15,672 bases of DNA from CAYMSA01 sp964392965 (lineage in GTDB: Bacteria > Actinomycetota > Coriobacteriia > Anaerosomatales > Anaerosomataceae), in assembly GCA_964392965.1 (NCBI GenBank), contig CAYMSA010000040.1:1-15672 (forward strand), in the 5' to 3' direction. Positions 1-6,335 of this stretch are shown here, in pieces. The notes under the pieces are model-generated. The model worked only from the letters and a program-made list of their open reading frames with translations. It did not search any database and was not told the DNA's origin. A program made the position numbers and the translations under genes. Positions within the stretch are counted from its first letter, which is position 1, and each line of letters begins with the position of its first letter.

Positions 1-190
1 ACGTGAGAAACACCCATGCCTGGTAGAGCCCCAGGGACAGGAACCGTCTATCAAGCGTCTTGACACTCTCCAGGAGCCGTGACCCCTGTGCAGTAGGTGC
101 TTCGTCCGACACGGCCGCCCCCAGGATCCGGATGCCCACGTGCGTCCGACCGACAGTGTCCAGCCACTCTCTGGTATACCCCAACGGCAC
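1..190 (-). CDS. Membrane-bound LuxR-type regulator, N-terminal fragment (cut by window edge)
   Basis: A minus-strand reading frame stays open from a stop at 266-268 to the left edge and looks coding below about position 190. GC at third positions is about 80% in 113-190 but only about 64% just upstream of 190. The last readable residues, LSLGLYQAWVFLT, form the start of a first membrane helix. They resemble the first helix of the complete LuxR-type regulator at 6336-7874 (YGLSMLWAWFLLTFL) and lie a similar distance from the N terminus. The gene is divergent from molybdopterin enzyme 1, exactly as the complete regulator is divergent from enzyme 2. The DNA-binding domain would lie outside the window. 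The start is uncertain: GTG at 190 fits best by length and composition, while GTG at 139 or GTG at 112 (preceded by a GGGGG run) are alternatives. Family assignment is inference from a short stretch. Confidence 0.5.
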   Translation of the reverse strand, partial: MPLGYTREWLDTVGRTHVGIRILGAAVSDEAPTAQGSRLLESVKTLDRRFLSLGLYQAWVFLT

Positions 191-204
191 CCGATGTCGA
201 GCGG

Positions 205-222
205 TTCGCCGCGATCGGCGAA
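205..222. repeat. Inverted repeat TTCGCCG-N4-CGGCGAA
   Basis: Perfect 7+7 bp dyad TTCGCCGCGATCGGCGAA with a 4-base centre. It lies immediately upstream of the probable start of the left-edge LuxR-type gene. It could be an operator or a hairpin in that gene's 5' leader. Confidence 0.45.
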
Positions 223-266
223 ACGGCTCAACACAGTGTAGCTCCAGCGCCGACTTCTTGCACCAT

Positions 267-282
267 CACACGCAACCGTGTG
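267..282. repeat. Inverted repeat CACACG-N4-CGTGTG
   Basis: Perfect 6+6 bp dyad CACACGCAACCGTGTG in the middle of the divergent region. Size and symmetry suit a dimeric helix-turn-helix regulator. No binding data; the role is inferred from position only. Confidence 0.4.
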
Positions 283-328
283 GGAGTGATTCACAGTGCT
301 GCATGGTGTTTTCGCAGGTCATTACCCA

Positions 329-347
329 CTCGGGCGTTTCGCCTGAG
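329..347. repeat. Terminator-like hairpin CTCGGGCG-TTT-CGCCTGAG
   Basis: Eight-bp stem with one G-T pair and a TTT loop. It is nearly the reverse complement of the hairpin at 4438-4456, which lies behind a gene end. Here it sits between two divergent genes, where no gene is seen to end. It could attenuate the leader of enzyme 1 or be a relic of an older gene order. Confidence 0.45.
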
Positions 348-473
348 CTCTCATCCTCAGAAGTTGGAGTGCTTCGGCCGATAGGGTGACTTCACCGAGG
401 CGGGTACGCTGACGTCGTGGACCTGAATGGCGCGGCGCACACGCCGTCCACATCTCGACAACCAGGAGAGGAG

Positions 474-575
474 GTGCCCGAGGAGATCGGGGCTATCCAA
501 CCGTCACTGCTCCGAAGAAGGTGGAGAACTGTTCTGGGAAGGATCGGTGGTACTCGTGAGCTCATGGCGTTATGA
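474..575 (+). other. Possible leader ORF overlapping the start of enzyme 1
   Basis: GTG at 474 lies 5 bases after an AGGAG (464-468) and opens 33 codons ending at TGA 573-575, overlapping the probable enzyme start at 556 by 20 bases in another frame. The peptide is Arg-rich (RRRWR near the middle) and matches nothing I recognise. It could couple translation into the enzyme gene, or the strong Shine-Dalgarno run could be coincidental. Confidence 0.25.
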
Positions 576-2811
576 GGAAGATGGCTACGAAGTTACCGAG
601 ACCTGTGCCTGGTCCCCTCCGGGAGATCACCCGGTCGGATGCGGCATGAAGCTATACGTCAAGAACGGGCGGCTCGAGAAGGTCGTTGGAAACCCTGATC
701 ACCCGATCACCAACGGTCGTCTCTGCCCTCGTTGTCTTGCTCTTAAGGAGTACGTCTATCACCCACAGCGCGTGATCTACCCGATGAAGCGCGACAAAGC
801 GGATCGCGGGAAGGATGCCTGGACCCGGATCAGCTGGGACGAGGCGTACGACATCATCGAGAAGAACGTCAAGGAGGTCAAAGAGAAGTACGGTCCCGAG
901 GCGATCTTCTCGGTCATCGGCACCGGACGCGACATGTGGCACACCGTGCCGTTCATCACATTCGGCGCACTCGGCAGCCCGAACTTCACCTACATCCACA
1001 GCGGCTGGTCCTGCTACGGTCCGCGCTGTGCCATCAGTGCGTACACACTCGGCGCTGGCTATCCCGAGATGGACTACGCGGCCATGTTCCAGAAGGAGCG
1101 CTTCGATCACCCGGACTACAAGCTGTCCGAGATCATCTGCGTCTGGGGCAAGGAGCCGCTGAAGTCAAACGCTGACGGCCTCTGGGGTCATGCGATCGTC
1201 GACATGATGAAGCGCGGCTCGAAGCTCATCGTCGTCGATCCGCGGCTCACCTGGCTCAGCCACAACGCCGAGATCTGGTGCCAGCTTCGCCCGGGTACAG
1301 ATGCGGCCCTCGCACTCGGCTGGCTGAATGTCATCATCAACGAGGACCTGTACGACCACGAGTTCACTGACAACTGGGTCCTCGGGTGGGAAGAGCTCAA
1401 GGAGCGCGTCCAGGAATACACACCCGCCAAGGTCGCGGAGATCACCTGGGTGCCGGAAGAGACCATCATCGCTGCTGCCCGTCGCTTCGCGACCGCCAAG
1501 CCGGCGACCATGACCTGGGGACTCGCCACCGACCAGAAGTGTAACGGTGTTCAGCAGGCTCACGCACTGCTTGCGATCATGGCATGCACCGGCAACATCG
1601 ACCGCCCCGGCGGCATCATCGTCGGTGCTCCGTCGTTCGCGGCTCCCATGTGGTGGGGCTGGGACTCCCTGCCTCCCGAGGTTCAGGCGAAGCGTCTCGG
1701 CTCGGACTCCGGCGAGGGCGGCGAGCGCTGGCCGGCAGTCACGACCGCGATCTCGACGGTTCAGCCGGATATGCCGCTTGACGCGATGGAGACGGGTCAG
1801 CCATATCCGCTGAAGATGGCCTGGATCATGAGCAGCAACCCGATCGCCTGCCCGACGGCTGCACCGCAGCGCTGGGACAAGGCGTTCAAGAACCTCGACT
1901 TCGTCGTGGTGTGTGACCTGTGGATGACCTCCTCGGCAGCGTCGTTCGGCGATCTCTTCCTGCCGATCTCGACCTTCGCTGAGAAGGACGGCATCGTGAA
2001 CACCCACTACGGCTCGCTGTCGATGTTCACTGGTGCCATCAACAAGGCCTTCCAGGTGGGCGAGTGCAAGTCCGACGACGAGATCCTGCTCGAACTCGGC
2101 AAGCGCCTCAATCCCGAGGTGTTCCCGTGGAACTCCATGGAAGAGTTCCTGACCTGGGAGGTCGACCAGTACATCCCCGGTATGACCTTCTCCGAGCTGC
2201 GTGACGCTCGCTGGGCCGTGCCGGAGTGGCACTATGAGAAGTACCGCAAGGGCCTCCAGAACTTCGACGGCCAGGACGGTTTCGTCACCGCGAGCCGCAA
2301 GATCGAGCTCATGGAGCCCCTGTTCGCCGAGTGGGGCGACGACGCGCTTCCGTACTACGAGGAGCCGCCGTACAGCCCGGTGAGCACCCCGAATCTCTGC
2401 AAGGAGTATCCGTTTGTGTTGACGACCGGTGCGCGGTCCTGGGTGTACTTCCACTCGGAGCAGCGCCATGTCGACGTGTTGCGTGAGATCCATCCGGATC
2501 CGCTCGTCGAGATCCACCCGGACACCGCGAAGACCCTCGGCATCGAGGAAGGCGAGTGGGTCTGGGTCGAGAACATGTTCGGCAAGGCGAAGCTGCGCGC
2601 CAAGCTCTTCCCGGGCATCGATCCGAAGGTCATCCACGCACAGCACGCCTGGTCGTACCCAGAGCGCAAGCCCGAAGACGGTCCCTATGGTCCTCACGAC
2701 GTGTTCCTGTCCAACATCAACAACCTCGTGCCGCACAAGCTTATCGGCAAGCTGGGCTTCGGCGCTCCGTACAAGTGCATGATCTGCAAGGTGTACAAGG
2801 CGGAGGACTGA
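556..2811 (+). CDS. Molybdopterin-dependent catalytic subunit 1 (DMSO reductase superfamily, dehydroxylase/hydroxytransferase-like)
   Basis: A 751-residue cytoplasmic member of the DMSO reductase superfamily with no Tat signal; it should bind a bis-pterin Mo or W cofactor. The N-terminal cluster region has Cys17, Cys29, Cys57 and Cys60, with a SPPGDHPVG stretch between the first two instead of the usual C-x2-C-x3-C. IYPMKR (about 74-79) and ISWDEAYDII (92-101) are typical of the superfamily. SGWSCYGPR (149-157) carries Cys153, the likely metal ligand by position. LRPGTDAALALGW (244-256) and the C-terminal dinucleotide-binding domain from about 617 (LTTGARSWVYFHSE) complete the fold. The motif set recalls gut actinobacterial catechol dehydroxylases and, more distantly, pyrogallol transhydroxylase; the substrate is unknown. 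Start: the in-frame ATG at 427 would add an Arg-rich, non-homologous leader. GTG 556 aligns with the start of the paralogue at 8366 (SSWRYEEDG against KEWKRLQEDG), though its ribosome site (GGGAAGGA, 536-543) is 12 bases away. The partner subunit follows after 57 bases. Confidence 0.88.
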   Translation: MSSWRYEEDGYEVTETCAWSPPGDHPVGCGMKLYVKNGRLEKVVGNPDHPITNGRLCPRCLALKEYVYHPQRVIYPMKRDKADRGKDAWTRISWDEAYDIIEKNVKEVKEKYGPEAIFSVIGTGRDMWHTVPFITFGALGSPNFTYIHSGWSCYGPRCAISAYTLGAGYPEMDYAAMFQKERFDHPDYKLSEIICVWGKEPLKSNADGLWGHAIVDMMKRGSKLIVVDPRLTWLSHNAEIWCQLRPGTDAALALGWLNVIINEDLYDHEFTDNWVLGWEELKERVQEYTPAKVAEITWVPEETIIAAARRFATAKPATMTWGLATDQKCNGVQQAHALLAIMACTGNIDRPGGIIVGAPSFAAPMWWGWDSLPPEVQAKRLGSDSGEGGERWPAVTTAISTVQPDMPLDAMETGQPYPLKMAWIMSSNPIACPTAAPQRWDKAFKNLDFVVVCDLWMTSSAASFGDLFLPISTFAEKDGIVNTHYGSLSMFTGAINKAFQVGECKSDDEILLELGKRLNPEVFPWNSMEEFLTWEVDQYIPGMTFSELRDARWAVPEWHYEKYRKGLQNFDGQDGFVTASRKIELMEPLFAEWGDDALPYYEEPPYSPVSTPNLCKEYPFVLTTGARSWVYFHSEQRHVDVLREIHPDPLVEIHPDTAKTLGIEEGEWVWVENMFGKAKLRAKLFPGIDPKVIHAQHAWSYPERKPEDGPYGPHDVFLSNINNLVPHKLIGKLGFGAPYKCMICKVYKAED

Positions 2812-2868
2812 TGTCTCACGTACCTCTCACAGTTCATGTCAGCTGGATCACTGAATGAGGTGAAATAG

Positions 2869-3219
2869 ATGTCGAAGAACGGCCTGTTGGTGGATTACCA
2901 GTACTGCACGGGGTGCCACAGCTGCGAGGTCGCCTGCAAGAATCATCTGGGGCTTCCCGTTGGCAAGTGGGGCATCAAGCTCACGGAGATCGGTCCCTTC
3001 GTCTTGGAGGCCGGACGGCCCGACAAGTTCGAGTGGATCATGCTGCCGATACCGACCTCGCTCTGTGACATGTGCGAGGACGAGGTCGCCAAGGGCAACA
3101 AGCCGATGTGCGCGCATCACTGCATGGGCGCCTGCATCGACTACGGCCCTGTGGAGGAACTCGCCAAGAAGATGGCCGAGCGTCCTGGCAAGCAGGTTCT
3201 CTTCATGCCTGGTGCCTGA
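2869..3219 (+). CDS. Two-cluster iron-sulfur subunit of molybdopterin enzyme 1
   Basis: A 116-residue ferredoxin-like electron-transfer subunit. The first group is Cys13-x2-Cys16-x2-Cys19-x3-Cys23. The second is Cys66-x2-Cys69-x11-Cys81-x3-Cys85, with a further Cys89. This supports two [4Fe-4S] clusters in the DmsB/PsrB/NrfC fold. Those families usually have about 200 residues and four clusters, so this is a minimal version, and there is no membrane anchor gene in the window. The ATG follows a GAGG at about 2857-2860. It is the second gene of the operon with the catalytic subunit and is presumably its obligate partner, passing electrons to or from a soluble carrier. The paralogue at 10726-11085 has the same cysteine spacing. 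Confidence 0.9.
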   Translation: MSKNGLLVDYQYCTGCHSCEVACKNHLGLPVGKWGIKLTEIGPFVLEAGRPDKFEWIMLPIPTSLCDMCEDEVAKGNKPMCAHHCMGACIDYGPVEELAKKMAERPGKQVLFMPGA

Positions 3220-3247
3220 GCATCGTCCAGCGTGTAGCGAGTGAGCG

Positions 3248-3279
3248 GAGGGGCTCGCCCGGCGACGGGTGGGCCCCTC
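3248..3279 (+). terminator. Hairpin terminator after module 1
   Basis: GAGGGGC (3248-3254) pairs with GCCCCTC (3273-3279), and the stem continues inward with some G-T pairs to a GCGA loop, about 14 pairs in all. No T tract follows. It lies 28 bases after the iron-sulfur gene. Confidence 0.7.
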
Positions 3280-3408
3280 TGTCTGTCGGAGTGGCGGCAT
3301 GGCCAGCCTGGCATCGTGTCATGGTCGCGCAGGGCGGGGACAGAAGTGCGTTTCGGCCGCCGGTCCGTGAGGCCCAGGCGTGCTTGAGCGCAGCCAGGGC
3401 GCCGTATG

Positions 3409-3449
3409 CACAAGAGCAGGGCCGGAGGTCGACCGGCCCTGCTCTTGTG
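3409..3449 (-). terminator. Strong hairpin terminator behind the FKBP gene (probably bidirectional)
   Basis: A perfect 17-bp stem, CACAAGAGCAGGGCCGG (3409-3425) and its complement (3433-3449), with a 7-base loop. It lies 34 bases past the stop of the minus-strand FKBP gene and faces the plus-strand terminator at 3248-3279, as expected between converging transcription units. Confidence 0.8.
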
Positions 3450-3483
3450 TGCAACAAGAGACACCCAGACGATGCGCCGAATC

Positions 3484-3933
3484 TCAGACGAAAGGCCTTG
3501 TCTGTGGATCCTCGAGGATCTCGAGCAGCTCGACCTCGACCGTCAGATCCTTTCCGGCGAGCAGGTGATTCATGTCAAGGACGTAGACGTCGTCCTGCTC
3601 CTCCAGCACACGAACCTGGATCGGCTGACCGAGATCTCCCTGGAAGGTGACCACCTGTCCGACCTTCAGTCCCTGGAAGAACGTCGTCTTCCGAACCTTC
3701 TTGATCTTGCCGGGATCGTGCTCCCCGTGAGCCCGAGCGGCAGGTACCGTGGTGGTAGCCCGTTCGCCTATCGACAGGTCTTTGACGAGATCGTTCAGCC
3801 CTCGCAGAACCCGGCCCGAATCGATCACGAAGCGCAACGGAGTACCACAACCGAAGCTGCTCTCGACTTCTTGTCCATCAAGGGTGCTGACACGGTGATA
3901 GACCCGTACGGTGTCTCCGGTTTCAGGTGTCAT
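3484..3933 (-). CDS. FKBP-type peptidyl-prolyl cis-trans isomerase, SlyD-like
   Basis: A 149-residue cytoplasmic folding helper. The sequence runs GDTVRVYHRVSTLDGQEVESS, then LRFVIDSGRVLRGLNDLVKDLSIGE, as in the FKBP half of SlyD-type proteins. An insert-in-flap segment follows (GLKVGQVVTFQGDLGQPIQVRVLEE), and the end reads DMNHLLAGKDLTVEVELLEI, a variant of the family's NHPLAGKxLxFxV. The metal-binding His/Cys-rich tail of E. coli SlyD is absent. The frame is open further upstream, but ATG 3933 has a GGAG ribosome site, begins with conserved family sequence, and the upstream residues are Ser/Arg-rich shadow. It is downstream of the FmdB-type gene with a 70-base gap, probably in the same transcript. 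Confidence 0.85.
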   Translation of the reverse strand: MTPETGDTVRVYHRVSTLDGQEVESSFGCGTPLRFVIDSGRVLRGLNDLVKDLSIGERATTTVPAARAHGEHDPGKIKKVRKTTFFQGLKVGQVVTFQGDLGQPIQVRVLEEQDDVYVLDMNHLLAGKDLTVEVELLEILEDPQTRPFV

Positions 3934-4003
3934 GAGGTCTCCAAAGGGGTGTGATGACCGGACTCCGCAACCGATGCGTCGCGACGAAGATCGGCCTGGA
4001 TGA

Positions 4004-4192
4004 CTACTTCTTCCCTGCGCCGCACTTGCCTCCCGGAGGCTCGTCATACACACGGAAGATGCGCCGCGCCGGCTCACCGCACGCAGGGCACTTCTCTTCG
4101 CCGAGGTAGCCGATCGGCCTATTATGAACCACGAAGACCTCGTCACATGACATGCAGCGGTAGTCGTAGTCGGTGCGCAAGTCGTCGTGCAT
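4004..4192 (-). CDS. FmdB-type zinc ribbon protein
   Basis: A 62-residue protein with YDYRCMSCDEVF near the N terminus and KCPACGEPARRIFRVY later: two CxxC knuckles in the arrangement of the FmdB/CxxC_CxxC_SSSS regulatory family. The C-terminal tail is Gly/Lys-rich with one more Cys. Members are small, widespread and poorly characterised; a zinc-binding regulatory or nucleic-acid role is assumed, not shown. ATG 4192 has a GGGAG ribosome site. A 7-bp hairpin (4215-4233) lies just upstream in the leader. Confidence 0.85.
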   Translation of the reverse strand: MHDDLRTDYDYRCMSCDEVFVVHNRPIGYLGEEKCPACGEPARRIFRVYDEPPGGKCGAGKK

Positions 4193-4508
4193 ACTCGACT
4201 CCCTTCATCCCTTGCCCCTGGTGAACACCGGGGCTACCTCCGGATATTCCAACCCTCTGATCGCATGGCTCGGTGTACGGTGGTCTGTGGTGGCCAGGGC
4301 ATCCTCGGCGGGCTTCGCGCATCGAGACATGCGCTTTGGCGATTCACCATGCACCCACATCAAGCTTCGCATCTCATTGTATGCCATCACCGGCGAGAGT
4401 TTCATCGGGTGTTTGAGCGGACGGAGCGCGAAGGTGGCTCGGGCGAAACGCCCGAGTGCTTCTGAGCTGGGGAAACAACGGAAAAGGGGTGTCACGACCA
4501 GCTGCGGT
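4193..4508. other. Non-coding gap between FmdB-type gene and antiporter gene
   Basis: No convincing gene in either direction; frames open here are low-complexity extensions. It holds the FmdB leader with a hairpin, CCCCTGGT-GAAC-ACCGGGG (4215-4233), and, at its far end, the terminator hairpin of the antiporter gene (4438-4456). A promoter for the FmdB/FKBP unit must lie here, but I see no clear consensus. Confidence 0.5.
4438..4456 (-). terminator. Hairpin terminator after the antiporter gene
   Basis: A perfect 8-bp stem CTCGGGCG/CGCCCGAG with a 3-base loop, 53 bases past the stop of the minus-strand antiporter gene. Nearly the same element, inverted, occurs at 329-347. Confidence 0.6.
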
Positions 4509-6185
4509 TCAGTCGACTCCCGCGGTCTCGTCATCGCTTCCGACGACCGGTGGCACGACGATGACCGGCACATCCAGTGCGTCGATGACCCGGTGCCGTA
4601 CGGTCCTGAAGGGTGAGAGCGCGATGGGGGCACCGTGGACACGAGGTGGCGAGCCGAGTGCGACGAGGTCAGCGCCTACCTCTTCAGCCACCTCGGCGAT
4701 ACCTGCGTCGAGCGAACGTGCCGTGATGACTCGTGTTGCGACATCGCAGCCCCGTTCACGGACGATGGAACTCAGAACCGCAAGGCGGGCGGCCGCTGTG
4801 CCCCGGGGATCCGGAGGCGGTTCTCCCGTGCCGGGCGCGATGATGTGCACGAGTATGACGGTCGGCAGGCAGGTGAGTTCGTTCACCAGGGCGTCGAGCG
4901 TGTGGGTGAAGCGCTGTGCGGTGAGATCTCCACTCACCGGTATCAGGACCGTTCGGCTCCTGCAGATGGCGTCGGCCGGTTCTTCGGCGAGTGGCTCATC
5001 GGCGGGCTCCTTCGTCACGAGAACGGCGCGTTTGGCGAATATCGGTCCCGTGATCTCGAAGAAGATCAGAGACCCGAGCACGACGGCGTTCACGAGTCCT
5101 CCCGATTCGGGGAAGAGCTCGGCGGCGCTCAGTGCGAGACCCACGGCGACGCCCGCCTGCGGAAGCATGCCCAGGCCGACCCAGGCCGACTGTCGGACGT
5201 CATAGCCCGCAGCGAGGGCCCCGAGCGTGCCCGCCAAGAACTTGCCGAGACTCCGGGCGACGATGTAGGCGAGTGCGACGACGCCGGCCGCCAGAGCTGC
5301 GGAGAGCTGCAGGTGTGCTCCGGCGAGCGTGAAGAAGATGATGTAGACGGGGTATTCGATCGTGCGGAGCGAGCGAAACAGGCGTCCGCCATCTCCTCTC
5401 GCCTCCTCGACGGTCGCTGTGACGATGCCAGCGACGAGGGGGGCGAGAAGACTGGAGACGCTCAGGGCCTCGGCCGTGGAGACAGCGAGCAGGACGACGG
5501 TGAGTCCCATGGCCAGGAGCTCTCCGTCGCGAAAGCAGTGCTTGAGGATCCACGACAGGAGCAGGCCTGCGATGGCGCCGAGCACGAGGGCACCGCCGAT
5601 TTGAACGCCCGTCTGCCCGAGGGCATCGCCGATCGAGCCGCTCGCGCTCGCGATGTTCAGGAGGAACGGAGCAGCGGCGGCGAACAGGATGATGGTGACG
5701 ACCGAGTCAAGTGCGGCGTTGCCGAGGAGTGTGTCTGAGGCGCGGCCCCGGGAGTCCGTCTCGGAGGTGACCGCCATGACCGTCGCGGGGGCACCCGAGA
5801 TGGCGATGATAGCCAGGAGCCATGCGGCGGCGGTGTCCCCCGGAAGAACACGTCGCATCACGAGGAACGCGGCCAGAGCGGTCAGGACGATGTTGAGCAG
5901 GGCGGTCACCCAGAAGGACCAATGGTGTCGGGCCAGCATGCGGCGGGTCAGTTGCTCGCCGATGAGGAAGACGATCACCCCGAGTGTGAGTGGTTCGGCG
6001 AAGGAGAGGGTTCGCATGAGGTCTTCGGATATGAGGCCGAGACTGTGGGGGCCCAGCGCGATGCCGACCACGAGGAAGCCGGTCACCGCAGGAAGCCGCA
6101 GGCGCGAACCGAGACGGGCGCCGAGGTATCCGAACGACATCAAGACGCCCACGATGGCAAGGTCGATCCAGACGCGGGTCTCCAT
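4509..6185 (-). CDS. CPA2-family cation:proton antiporter with C-terminal universal-stress-like domain
   Basis: A 558-residue inner-membrane protein. Residues 1 to about 385 form some 12 hydrophobic helices with family features: LRLPAVTGFLVVGIALGPHSLGLI near the N terminus, IIAISGAPATVMAVTSE, NAALDSVVTIILF (the buried Asp region), SLLAPLVAGIV and GMLPQAGVAVGLAL. After a Glu/Pro linker, residues about 409-558 form a soluble alpha/beta domain. It starts RTVLIPVSGD and ends with GADLVALGSPPRVHGAPI and DVPVIVVPP, like UspA proteins with a modified nucleotide-binding loop. Expected role: Na+ or K+ for H+ exchange, gated by the stress domain. ATG 6185 has a GAGGAG ribosome site. It lies 150 bases downstream of the LuxR-type gene on the same strand and may be co-transcribed. 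The transported ion cannot be told from the sequence. Confidence 0.87.
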   Translation of the reverse strand: METRVWIDLAIVGVLMSFGYLGARLGSRLRLPAVTGFLVVGIALGPHSLGLISEDLMRTLSFAEPLTLGVIVFLIGEQLTRRMLARHHWSFWVTALLNIVLTALAAFLVMRRVLPGDTAAAWLLAIIAISGAPATVMAVTSETDSRGRASDTLLGNAALDSVVTIILFAAAAPFLLNIASASGSIGDALGQTGVQIGGALVLGAIAGLLLSWILKHCFRDGELLAMGLTVVLLAVSTAEALSVSSLLAPLVAGIVTATVEEARGDGGRLFRSLRTIEYPVYIIFFTLAGAHLQLSAALAAGVVALAYIVARSLGKFLAGTLGALAAGYDVRQSAWVGLGMLPQAGVAVGLALSAAELFPESGGLVNAVVLGSLIFFEITGPIFAKRAVLVTKEPADEPLAEEPADAICRSRTVLIPVSGDLTAQRFTHTLDALVNELTCLPTVILVHIIAPGTGEPPPDPRGTAAARLAVLSSIVRERGCDVATRVITARSLDAGIAEVAEEVGADLVALGSPPRVHGAPIALSPFRTVRHRVIDALDVPVIVVPPVVGSDDETAGVD

Positions 6186-6335
6186 CGTTCACTCCTCGCG
6201 GATTTCCGGTTTCGCGCCGATGCATGAAGATCGTTCGCGGCTCGACAGGGCACGGCTTGCACACTGTCGTGTCCTCACGGTGACGATGACGTGGTCAATA
6301 TGCATGTCTGTGTCGGTGCTGCATGCGATGCCAGG

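Larger units (their letters stand above)
191..555. promoter_or_regulatory. Divergent intergenic region of module 1
   Basis: This non-coding stretch separates the left-edge regulator from molybdopterin enzyme 1 and should hold both promoters. No consensus -35/-10 pair is convincing. It contains three dyads, listed separately (205-222, 267-282, 329-347), and a strong Shine-Dalgarno-like run AGGAGAGGAGG at 464-474 that does not serve the enzyme's probable start. The plus-strand frames open across 60-389 are mirror images of the left-edge regulator gene and show no protein-like features. Confidence 0.5.

Noticed and set aside
60..389. Plus-strand frames of 95-109 codons in the left region
   Set aside because: Ser/Arg/Cys-rich, overlapping the left-edge minus-strand regulator and intergenic dyads; no family features.
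427..555. In-frame N-terminal extension of enzyme 1 from ATG 427
   Set aside because: Arg-rich and non-homologous to the paralogue, with no ribosome site before ATG 427; homology begins right after GTG 556.
1165..2736. Minus-strand open frame of 523 codons inside enzyme 1
   Set aside because: Mirror frame of a GC-rich gene; the translation is rich in Arg, Leu, Val and His with no fold-like motifs, and the opposite strand holds a clear conserved enzyme.
3934..4146. Upstream extension of the FKBP frame to 4146
   Set aside because: Overlaps the FmdB-type gene, is Ser/Arg-rich, and ATG 3933 has a ribosome site and begins with conserved FKBP sequence.
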